A stretch of 17,937 nucleotides of DNA, taken from assembly GCA_044238735.1 (NCBI GenBank), contig JBIICS010000051.1, forward strand, positions 1 to 17,937. Direction: 5' to 3'. Below the pieces are notes generated by a model. That model did not search any database and was not told where the DNA came from. It saw nothing but the letters and a program-made list of their open reading frames with translations. This document shows positions 7,157 through 13,426 of this stretch, piece by piece. This DNA comes from JBIICS01 sp044238735 (lineage in GTDB: Bacteria; Bacteroidota; Bacteroidia; UBA4408). Made by a program: the position numbers and the translations under genes. Position 1 is the stretch's first letter; each line of letters begins with the position of its first letter.

Positions 7157-9274
7157 TTAAGCGTTTTCGATTAATTTTTCTTTTCTTAATTTTTGTGCAT
7201 TAGCATTAAATTCCTGTGCTTCCTTAATAAACTTTTCGGCAAATACTTTCGACGGATCTTGTTTATTAATTTGAAGAACAAAATCGGAAAAGGATTGATA
7301 TCCCAGAATAAAATCGGAGATCTTAAAATTCTTATCAAAATCGGAAATTATTCCGTGGTGTGTATTACAAGCGATGCTATTCTCAAGCAAAATGGCCTTT
7401 GCGGTATGAATGCCAGATGCATAGCTATGATATATAGAATCGGCATACAAATTTGCGTCTAATGAATTTTTAGAAGCATCCAGCTTTTCTTCTGCATCAA
7501 AAAACAAAGTAGCTACCAGGTCAATCATTACACCTGCACATTCTCCTACACCAATGGCTGTTTTAAAAGTTTCATCCTGTCCCCAGTCAATAAAATCCTC
7601 GTCCTTTAAATTTGTTGTATCGGCCAAAGGCTTTAATAAATCATAGAAATATTTATTTCCTTGTCTGTCGTAATAGGAGTTAAAATATTCGCCCGGCAAT
7701 TGGTTATTTGTGAAATCATCCAGTAAATAACGGATGATATCCAACACACGTTTACTAGGAATTTTAATTACTTTTTCAGCAATACGACCATTACCATCGC
7801 CTAATGTACCACCTCCGAGTAATACCTGCAAGGCCGGTGCAGTTGACTTTCCCACCTTTACAGAACTACCGTGGAAACCGATATGAGCTAATCCGTGTTG
7901 ACCGCATGAATTCATGCAACCCGAAATTTTAATTTTTATTTCGCGATTATAGATATACTCCGGATACTCTTCACGAATTACGTTTTCAATAACCTTGGCA
8001 ACCTGCGTACTGTTTGATATACCTAAATTACAGGTATCGGTACCCGGGCATGAGGTAACATCTGCTAAGCTGTTATAACCCGTATCGGCTAGGCCAATAG
8101 ACTTTAATTCCTCGTATAATTTAACCAGGTCCTCTCCTTTTATAAATTTTAATAAAATGCTTTGATCGATAGTAAAACGAATATCGTCTGCTGCGTATTT
8201 TAACACTACAGGACCCAATTTACGAGCCGTTGCAGTACTAAAATTACCTAACAATACTTTTATAAAAACTCCGTAATAACCTTGCTGTTTTTGCTCAAAC
8301 ACATTGGTTTTTAACCATTCCTTTAATTTTGCATCACTTGTTTTTTCAATCAAGGATTTTAAATTGAAGGTTTCGGCTGCAGCATAATCCAATTGCTGAG
8401 GAACTAATTTAAAATCTCGATTAAGTTCATATTGAATAGCTAAGCGCTCTTCTTCGGTAAGCCTTATAAATTCTTCTATACCTAACTTAGCAATTAAATA
8501 TTTAATACGTGCTTTATGGCGGCTGTTACGTTCGCCATAACGATCAAACACACGGATAGTAGCTTCAACAAAGGGTATTAATTTTTCTTCCTCTAAAAAC
8601 TCATGCGCTACCTGAGCCAGAAAAGGCTGAGCTCCAAGTCCGCCCCCCACTAATACTTTAAAACCTTTTACAGTTTTTCCGTCAATGGTTTTAACTTTTG
8701 GAATAAAGCCTAAATCGTGAATATAGGTAACTGCATCATCCAGATCATTGGAGCTAAAAGCAATTTTTATTTTACGACCAAGCTCCTGACCGAAAGGCTT
8801 ACGTAAGAAATAACTAAATACTAAATGCGCGTAAGGACTTACATCAAAAGGCTCTTTAGGATCGATACCGGCAATGGAAGAAGCGGTAACATTTCTTACC
8901 GTATTTCCGCATGCTTCGCGCAATGTAATATCATCTTTCTCTAAATCGGCCCATAACTGAGGCGTACGATCTAAACTAACGAAATGGATTTGTATATCCT
9001 GACGAGTGGTAATATGCAAATTTCCTGTACTGTATTCGTCGCTAACATCGGCAATACGATATAATTGCTTTACACTTGATTTTCCAAAAGGCAGTTTAAT
9101 CCGAATCATCTGCACCCCTTGCTGGCGCTGACCATAAACACCACGAGCCAAACGCAGCGCGCGAAACTTATCTTCATGCAATGTTCCATCTTTAAACGCT
9201 GCAATTTTTTGTCCCAGTTCAATAATATCTTTCTGAACTATTGGGTTTTCGATTTCGGATAAAAAACTTTCCAT
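7157..9274 (-). CDS. sir: Siroheme sulfite (or nitrite) reductase with C-terminal HEPN domain
   Basis: Predicted ferredoxin-dependent six-electron reductase; in this context sulfite to sulfide. Residues about 35-540 hold the duplicated ferredoxin-like and siroheme halves: STGNLHITTRQDIQIHF (82-98), ACGNTVRNVTAS (121-132), and the cluster-siroheme motif Cys409-x5-Cys415 ... Cys453-x3-Cys457 (TSCPGTDTC and SGCMNSCGQHGLAHIG). Residues about 570-705 form an extra helical domain (GVGECAGVMIDLV onward) like the HEPN domain in Bacteroidota relatives. This HEPN lacks the R-x4-6-H motif of HEPN RNases: there is no Arg between 571 and 696. Nitrite reductase cannot be excluded from sequence alone, but cysH, cobA and cysDN neighbours favour sulfite. 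The start at 9274 follows a 220-bp gap holding a REP-like hairpin; no promoter consensus was found there. Confidence 0.9.
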   Translation of the reverse strand: MESFLSEIENPIVQKDIIELGQKIAAFKDGTLHEDKFRALRLARGVYGQRQQGVQMIRIKLPFGKSSVKQLYRIADVSDEYSTGNLHITTRQDIQIHFVSLDRTPQLWADLEKDDITLREACGNTVRNVTASSIAGIDPKEPFDVSPYAHLVFSYFLRKPFGQELGRKIKIAFSSNDLDDAVTYIHDLGFIPKVKTIDGKTVKGFKVLVGGGLGAQPFLAQVAHEFLEEEKLIPFVEATIRVFDRYGERNSRHKARIKYLIAKLGIEEFIRLTEEERLAIQYELNRDFKLVPQQLDYAAAETFNLKSLIEKTSDAKLKEWLKTNVFEQKQQGYYGVFIKVLLGNFSTATARKLGPVVLKYAADDIRFTIDQSILLKFIKGEDLVKLYEELKSIGLADTGYNSLADVTSCPGTDTCNLGISNSTQVAKVIENVIREEYPEYIYNREIKIKISGCMNSCGQHGLAHIGFHGSSVKVGKSTAPALQVLLGGGTLGDGNGRIAEKVIKIPSKRVLDIIRYLLDDFTNNQLPGEYFNSYYDRQGNKYFYDLLKPLADTTNLKDEDFIDWGQDETFKTAIGVGECAGVMIDLVATLFFDAEEKLDASKNSLDANLYADSIYHSYASGIHTAKAILLENSIACNTHHGIISDFDKNFKISDFILGYQSFSDFVLQINKQDPSKVFAEKFIKEAQEFNANAQKLRKEKLIENA

Positions 9275-9332
9275 ATAATTTAGTTTATAGTTTTGAGTTT
9301 ATAGTTGTTAGTATTTCAAATCTTTATCTACC

Positions 9333-9379
9333 CTTCGACAAGCTCAGGGTGACATTATTGTCAGGCTGAAGTATCGAAG
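9333..9379. repeat. REP-like imperfect palindrome
   Basis: In the 220-bp gap before the sulfite reductase. The left half begins CTTCGACAAGCTCAG and the right half ends TATCGAAG. TGACA (9350-9354) and TGTCA (9359-9363) pair around a TTAT loop, CTTCGA pairs with TCGAAG at the base, and mismatches lie between. It is more GC-rich than its surroundings. Words such as TTCGACAAGCTCAGGGTGAC recur as dispersed repeats in Bacteroidota and other genomes, by my recollection; copy number here is unknown. There is no U-tract, so it is not a canonical terminator. Confidence 0.65.
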
Positions 9380-9494
9380 CCTTTCTTATTTTAAAGCTTA
9401 TAGGTTCATTTGTTTATTAGTTGCAATGTTTGAAGGTTTAGAAAGTTAGCTTCATAACTCATCACTTCATCACACTTGATTATTAGCTCATCAA

Positions 9495-10361
9495 TTATTT
9501 AGTTTCATTATAAATTAAATACCATTCCTCATGTGATAGTTCAATTTTATATGCGCTGGCCGCGTTTTTAATCCTTACTTTATCAGGGCTTCCAATAATT
9601 GGCAAAGCTCCTAATTTATATAACCACGACACTGCAATTTGTTCGATATTTGCCCCATGCTTTTTAGCTACCTTTTCCAGAACATTTCTAACTTTGACCG
9701 CCTTTTCATCTTTTCCTGTTAAAATACGGCCACCAGCCAAAGGAGCCCATGCAAGAGGTTTGCTGTATTGCTGTTTAATAAAATCTAAACGACCATCTTC
9801 TACTGCGCTGGTGTTTAATAAATTTAATTCGATATGATTAGTAACAATAGGTTGAGACAAGCGTGAAGCAAGCAATTGATGCTGGAATACATTAAAATTA
9901 CTCACTCCAAAAAATCTGATTTTTCCTAAACGGATTAATTCGATAATGGCAGAGGCAGTTTCCTCGGCATTTAGTAAGATATCGTAATTCTCTAATAAAA
10001 ATATATCGATGTAATCTGTCTTTAAACGTTTTAGTGAAGCATCCACACTTTTTTTAATATGCTTAGGAGTTAAATTACGATAAGTATCTTCACCATGCTT
10101 AACAATACCTGCTTTTGTAGACACCACAATTTCGGAACGTTTAAACGATTTTGATTTGATAGCTTTACCAAACAATTCTTCAATTAAACCATCCGAGTAA
10201 CGATCGCTATGATCGAAAGTATTTACTCCAAGTTCTAAATTGTAATTAATAATTTCTTCAATTTTTTTAGCACTTGCCAATACTTTAGTATTGTATCTCC
10301 AAAAACCATAAACGGCTGCCGAAACACTAGGACCTGATTCACTTAAATATATTTTTTCCAT
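9495..10361 (-). CDS. Aldo/keto reductase with His-to-Glu change in the catalytic tetrad
   Basis: A 288-residue TIM-barrel NAD(P)H oxidoreductase of the aldo/keto reductase superfamily, closest in style to bacterial YdhF/oxidoreductase members. Visible motifs: GVNTFDHSDRYSDG (45-58) with Asp50 and Tyr55; STKAG with Lys83; GKIRFFGVSNFN; and the nucleotide-phosphate segment around PIIGSPDKVRIKNA near the C-terminus. The fourth tetrad residue, normally His in a LLHRPD-like motif, is Glu124 here (FLLENYD). A Glu at this position is the hallmark of AKR1D 5-beta-reductases, which reduce C=C bonds. Substrate is unknown and the link to sulfur assimilation is only positional: it is the first full-length gene after the leader-attenuator and precedes the sulfite reductase by 220 bp. 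The start at 10361 lies 25 nt after the terminator. Confidence 0.88.
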   Translation of the reverse strand: MEKIYLSESGPSVSAAVYGFWRYNTKVLASAKKIEEIINYNLELGVNTFDHSDRYSDGLIEELFGKAIKSKSFKRSEIVVSTKAGIVKHGEDTYRNLTPKHIKKSVDASLKRLKTDYIDIFLLENYDILLNAEETASAIIELIRLGKIRFFGVSNFNVFQHQLLASRLSQPIVTNHIELNLLNTSAVEDGRLDFIKQQYSKPLAWAPLAGGRILTGKDEKAVKVRNVLEKVAKKHGANIEQIAVSWLYKLGALPIIGSPDKVRIKNAASAYKIELSHEEWYLIYNETK

Positions 10362-10386
10362 TCTATTTTTAAAAATTCAATTTCTC

Positions 10387-10417
10387 AAAAAAAAGCCTCT
10401 CTTTAGAAAGGCTTTTT
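10387..10417 (-). terminator. Intrinsic terminator of the leader (attenuator)
   Basis: Read on the minus strand: AAAAAGCCTTTC, loop TAAA, GAGAGGCTTTTT, then more T (eight T in all). Twelve base pairs, one of them G-T. The flanking A-run makes it partly bidirectional, but only on the minus strand is the 3' side followed by a full T-run. It ends 25 nt before the aldo/keto reductase ATG and about 30 nt after the leader peptide stop, so it lies inside the 5' leader. Confidence 0.88.
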
Positions 10418-10444
10418 ATTAATTAACAATCAAACCCAAAAGCC
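10410..10444 (-). promoter_or_regulatory. Candidate antiterminator stem
   Basis: On the minus strand GGCTTTT (10444-10438), 3 nt past the leader peptide stop codon, can pair with AAAAGCC (10416-10410), leaving a 21-nt loop. The second half is the 5' arm of the terminator, so the two hairpins exclude each other. Spacing fits ribosome control: a ribosome with the Cys codon in its A site should leave GGCTTTT free, and one at the stop codon should cover it. Pairing was found by eye; no folding energy was computed. Confidence 0.65.
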
Positions 10445-10447
10445 GAT

Positions 10448-10486
10448 TTATTTTTTAAAACAAAATTTAATTGTAGAAAAAAACAT
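10448..10486 (-). CDS. Leader peptide of 12 residues (MFFSTIKFCFKK)
   Basis: A short frame from ATG at 10486 to TAA at 10448-10450: Met-Phe-Phe-Ser-Thr-Ile-Lys-Phe-Cys-Phe-Lys-Lys. It begins about 20 nt after the promoter's -7 box, preceded by an A-rich stretch as is usual for Bacteroidota starts; a GTG two codons upstream is an alternative start. Four Phe and one Cys stand out, with the Cys codon (10460-10462) three codons from the last sense codon. Position between promoter, antiterminator and terminator is that of a ribosome-sensing leader peptide. In a cysteine operon the Cys codon is the natural sensor, but Phe cannot be excluded, and such a short frame can arise by chance. Confidence 0.62.
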   Translation of the reverse strand: MFFSTIKFCFKK

Positions 10487-10507
10487 TTTCACTTTTTTTT
10501 GACAGTA

Positions 10508-10537
10508 CAAATATAGTAATTCTATTTACTCTACCAA
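10508..10537 (-). promoter_or_regulatory. Bacteroidota-type promoter of the leader and cys unit
   Basis: Minus strand: -33 element TTG (10537-10535), 19 bp spacer, -7 box TATATTTG (10515-10508), a perfect TAnnTTTG. Transcription should begin around 10500-10504, giving a leader of about 140 nt before the aldo/keto reductase ATG. It drives the leader, the attenuator and, if read through, the cys genes. The upstream rrf2 gene stops at 10610, so this promoter lies in the rrf2 to aldo/keto reductase gap. Confidence 0.7.
10515..10530. promoter_or_regulatory. Candidate Rrf2 operator in the promoter spacer
   Basis: AGTAATTCTATTTACT, a dyad with arms matching at 6 of 7 positions around a central CT, sits between the -33 and -7 elements, directly against the -7 box. 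Its minus-strand core TAAATAGAATTA matches the core TAAATAGATTTA of the dyad before rrf2 (11062-11079). Binding here would block sigma factor access. That Rrf2 is the binder is inference from the neighbourhood. Confidence 0.55.
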
Positions 10538-10609
10538 GTTTATAGGGATAATTAGAATCCCAAAACACAATAACTAACTGTATTTCAAATAAATAATTGT
10601 TTAGTTAAA

Positions 10610-11044
10610 TTACTTTTTCCGGGCTGGAGTTTCGCTTTTAAGCACATCGGCAATAGAAGTGGTGCGTAAAATTTTTAGTGAACTATCACGCAGTTCAATT
10701 GCTGTTTTACGTAAACCACAAGTTTCTTCGTTTTCGCAATCATCACACGGTTCGTAATAGTTAAGAGAAGCGCAGGGAAGAATGGCAACAGGACCATCAA
10801 AAATACGGAGCAAATCAATAAGATAGATTCCATCAGGATCTTTTATTAATTGATATCCGCCATTCTGCCCTTTTTTACTGGATACAAAACCATTTTTCCG
10901 AAGTTCGAGCAGAATAGTTTCCAGAAACTTTTGAGGGATATGCTCTTTTTCGGCAATTTGCGATATATGAAATGGCCCTTCTTCTTGCTGAGAGGCTAAA
11001 TATTTTAGTGCCTTAATGGCGTATTTGGCTTTTTTAGTTAGCAT
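10610..11044 (-). CDS. Rrf2 family transcriptional regulator
   Basis: A 144-residue winged-helix regulator. The start MLTKKAKYAIKALKYLA and ISQIAEKEHIPQKFLETILLELRKNGFVSSKKGQNGGY (27-64) are the classic Rrf2 DNA-binding region; the dimerisation helix follows from about 113. Cysteines at 91, 100, 103 and 109 (CASLNYYEPCDDCENEETC) lie where IscR and NsrR place their Fe-S ligands (three Cys), so it may bind a cluster and sense iron-sulfur, redox or sulfur status; four instead of three Cys makes the ligand set uncertain. CymR, a cysteine regulator of Bacillus, is also Rrf2 but lacks the cluster. It lies immediately upstream of the cys unit and shares a dyad motif with its promoter, so I infer it is the local repressor and autoregulates. 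Confidence 0.92.
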   Translation of the reverse strand: MLTKKAKYAIKALKYLASQQEEGPFHISQIAEKEHIPQKFLETILLELRKNGFVSSKKGQNGGYQLIKDPDGIYLIDLLRIFDGPVAILPCASLNYYEPCDDCENEETCGLRKTAIELRDSSLKILRTTSIADVLKSETPARKK

Positions 11045-11050
11045 TCAATT

Positions 11051-11058
11051 CAAATATA
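11051..11058 (-). promoter_or_regulatory. -7 box of rrf2, very close to its start codon
   Basis: Minus strand TATATTTG, identical to the -7 box of the leader promoter. Only 6 nt separate it from the rrf2 ATG at 11044, so the expected transcript would start at or near the ATG, that is, be leaderless or nearly so. No TTG is seen at the -33 distance; the palindrome at 11062-11079 occupies that space. Confidence 0.55.
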
Positions 11059-11061
11059 ACT

Positions 11062-11079
11062 AATTAAATCTATTTAATT
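11062..11079. promoter_or_regulatory. Perfect palindrome before rrf2, candidate autoregulatory operator
   Basis: AATTAAAT-CT-ATTTAATT: two perfect 8-bp arms around a 2-bp centre, starting 3 bp upstream of the -7 box. TTAAATCTA within it recurs at 11091-11099, and CTATTTAATT recurs at 11107-11116, so half sites extend upstream to the end of the preceding gene. The core is shared with the dyad in the leader promoter (10515-10530). Confidence 0.6.
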
Positions 11080-11114
11080 GGTAGGTTTAGTTAAATCTAA
11101 TCGCACCTATTTAA

Positions 11115-12179
11115 TTAAGGCTGATGATAAATCAACACAATAGTCCCATTTCTATTTTTATATGAATTATCAACGTTTGAGATAATTTCATTCTCATACT
11201 CTTTAAATTGATTCTCAATTTCTTTTTCCAAGTAGCTTGCTCTTTGTTTACATAATGTTTGATTATGAGCTAATGTTCCGCTAGCATCTGCACTTGCAAC
11301 AATGTGTATCTGCTTAATTTTTTTAGATAGATGACTTCTAATAAAACCCATACATCTTTTTAATTGTAAAGAGTCGAGTATAGTTTCGTCAATACCAAAT
11401 GTAAGAGTTAGTGTGTCATTTTTAATTGGCGGAAAAGTTAGCTTTGGATTTATATTTTTTAAATCAGTTAGTTGTATGTTATCGATAAATGTGTAACTAT
11501 CTGTATGAGTTGAATCATTTTGTATTAATAACTGGCCAGGTGTTAATTTTCTTTCTTCAAAATAAACAAGATCCGAAGTCCCGATAATAAATGAATTAAA
11601 CTCTGATTTTAATTTTATTTCATAAGATTGATATTTCCAATCGAATGAGTTTAATTTATTATGAAGAGCAAAAGTATCTTTAGGCATAAAACCTTTACTA
11701 TTCTTAATTCCAGAGATAAATACTAGATAAGCATCTAAATAATCTGTCTTATTTTTAAATAAACAATATTCGAAATTAAGTTGAAAAGTACTGGGCTTTA
11801 AAATATCTTTCAAACTAAAAATGATTGACTCATCAAGCCTACCTTTTATGGAACGTACGAATAATCCAACACTATTTTTACCTCTTGGCATAACTACTTT
11901 AGGATGAATTTTTTGATCCTCAACAGACCCCACAACAAACCCAAAGGCCTTCTTAATGTTAATCCCTGTCGAAGTAGTTAATAAATCAGGCGATCCCATA
12001 TAAGCATGAATTCCTACAGGGACTAAATAATCTGATTTATAATAAGTTTGTAATTCTAATTTTTCGAAATCATTTTTATAAACTAAATTTTGAGAATAGC
12101 AATGATGCATCATGGATATAGTAATAATAACTATCTTAAGTGATATGCTCATAAAGCTATTTTTAAAATTAAAGAGCAA
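11115..12179 (-). CDS. Secreted protein with degenerate C-terminal OmpA-like domain
   Basis: A 354-residue protein. A more likely start is Met10 (12152): SISLKIVIITISMMHHCYSQ then reads as a normal signal peptide. Residues about 30-240 look like a beta-rich jelly-roll region (ENDFEKLE-type opening NDFEKLE, and a close in DSYTFIDNIQLTDL, common in carbohydrate-binding-like sandwiches). Residues about 255-352 resemble an OmpA C-terminal domain: IHIVASADASGTLAHNQTLCKQRASYLEKEIE follows the pattern I.G.(A/T)D..G....N..L...RA. The usual GHTD is replaced by ASAD, but the Asp298 and Arg313 that bind diaminopimelate are kept. It could thus attach to peptidoglycan in the periplasm. It lies 59 bp after the GlmU-like gene on the same strand and 70 bp before rrf2. 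Function is not known. Confidence 0.72.
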   Translation of the reverse strand: MLFNFKNSFMSISLKIVIITISMMHHCYSQNLVYKNDFEKLELQTYYKSDYLVPVGIHAYMGSPDLLTTSTGINIKKAFGFVVGSVEDQKIHPKVVMPRGKNSVGLFVRSIKGRLDESIIFSLKDILKPSTFQLNFEYCLFKNKTDYLDAYLVFISGIKNSKGFMPKDTFALHNKLNSFDWKYQSYEIKLKSEFNSFIIGTSDLVYFEERKLTPGQLLIQNDSTHTDSYTFIDNIQLTDLKNINPKLTFPPIKNDTLTLTFGIDETILDSLQLKRCMGFIRSHLSKKIKQIHIVASADASGTLAHNQTLCKQRASYLEKEIENQFKEYENEIISNVDNSYKNRNGTIVLIYHQP

Positions 12180-12238
12180 GATAAGGTCAAAATACTTAGT
12201 TAAATTGATTAAATAATAACGAAACTATGTTAAGCTCT

Positions 12239-13423
12239 TTACTTAATATAACCATTTAACAATTTAACGTTTTGTAAAATATTTTGATCCTCGGTGCATA
12301 AGCGGCATTGACGTCTTTCCATTACTTTTGCGGCCACTTCAAAAGCTTTATCCAGTTTATACTCTTCAAACCCGTCTGAGCCACCCCATGAAAAAGAAGG
12401 TACATAAGATGGAGGAAATCCACCGCCAAAAATATTTGCACATACACCAACCGTTGTTCCGGTATTAAACATAGTATTAATGCCCGATTTTGAATGATCA
12501 CCCATTATTAATCCACAAAATTGCAAACCGGTATTTTTCATATGCCCATGCTCGTAATCCCATATTTTTACATCACCGTAATTATTTTTAAGATTACTGT
12601 TATTAGTATCAGCGCCCAAATTGCACCATTCGCCAATTACCGAATTTCCTAAAAAACCATCGTGACCTTTATTTGAATATGCCAGTAAAACGGAGTTATT
12701 AATTTCACCACCCACGCGACAGTGAGGGCCAACTGTTGTGGCGCCGTATATTTTGGTTGCTAACTTTATCTGAGCGTGTTCACATATTGCTAACGGTCCG
12801 CGTATAACCGTTCCTTCCATTATTTCTGAATTTTTACCAATATAGATGGGGCCTGTTTTACAATTTAATATACTTGCCTCGCAAACCGCACCTTCTTCCA
12901 TAAAAATCTGAGAAACATCTCCAATAATGGTATTGGTATTCGATAGTATTCTGCTTTTTCTTCCTTTGGTAATTAAATTAAAATCGGAACGTAGTTCAGC
13001 ATCATTTAGTAAAAAGATATCCGGAACGCAACTAATAAAATTTAATTCATTTAACTGAAATATCTTTGCTGCTTTTACTTGGCCAAGTTTAAAAGAATCC
13101 AAACTCTCAGCATCTAAAGCTATAGCAATTAAATTATCCTTAAAATAAACCGCTTGATTTAATTCGAGCTCTTTAACCAGCTGAACAGAATTAAAGTTGG
13201 GACAAGCTGCACCGTTAATTAACAAATTAACTGAATCTTTTTTAAGTTTATATTTTTTGGATAGATAATCTGGAGTTAAATAGGAGGTGTTTTCACACAC
13301 CAAGAATTTCTTCCATTTTTCCTCAATCGTTAGAATTCCAACCCGCAAAGCTGCAACCGGGCGGGTATACGTTAATGGCAGAAGCGAATTATGACTATTG
13401 CCATCAAAAAAAATCAGATTCAT
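12239..13423 (-). CDS. GlmU-like putative sugar nucleotidyltransferase (NTP_transf_4 + beta-helix)
   Basis: A 394-residue cytoplasmic protein common in Bacteroidota and often named GlmU family. The N-terminal part (about 1-180) is a reduced nucleotidyltransferase-like domain opening MNLIFFDGNSHNSLLPLTYTRPVAALRVG; the LTxxRP..xxRxG element replaces the GxGTRMxxxxPK loop of true GlmU. From about 180 to 350 hexapeptide repeats form a left-handed beta-helix (IYIGKNSEIMEGTVIRGPLAICEHAQIKLATKIYG, then GEWCNLGADTNNSNLKNNYG and GDHSKSGINTMFNTGTTVGVCANIFGGG). The SKSGINTMFNTGTTVG segment resembles the GlmU acetyltransferase region. Whether it is an active uridylyltransferase is uncertain. It starts 3 nt after the stop of the TPR/PD40 gene, so the two are one operon. 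Confidence 0.85.
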   Translation of the reverse strand: MNLIFFDGNSHNSLLPLTYTRPVAALRVGILTIEEKWKKFLVCENTSYLTPDYLSKKYKLKKDSVNLLINGAACPNFNSVQLVKELELNQAVYFKDNLIAIALDAESLDSFKLGQVKAAKIFQLNELNFISCVPDIFLLNDAELRSDFNLITKGRKSRILSNTNTIIGDVSQIFMEEGAVCEASILNCKTGPIYIGKNSEIMEGTVIRGPLAICEHAQIKLATKIYGATTVGPHCRVGGEINNSVLLAYSNKGHDGFLGNSVIGEWCNLGADTNNSNLKNNYGDVKIWDYEHGHMKNTGLQFCGLIMGDHSKSGINTMFNTGTTVGVCANIFGGGFPPSYVPSFSWGGSDGFEEYKLDKAFEVAAKVMERRQCRLCTEDQNILQNVKLLNGYIK

Positions 13424-13426
13424 TAT

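Noticed and set aside
10362..10507. SAM or other metabolite riboswitch in the leader before the aldo/keto reductase
   Set aside because: The leader is short, very AT-rich and shows no conserved riboswitch core. A translated leader frame with competing stems explains it better.
10545..10561. GGGAT-n7-ATCCC hairpin downstream of rrf2, considered as its terminator
   Set aside because: The stem is only 5 bp and no T-run follows on the minus strand. It lies just upstream of the leader promoter's -33 element and may be an operator or chance; not strong enough to list.
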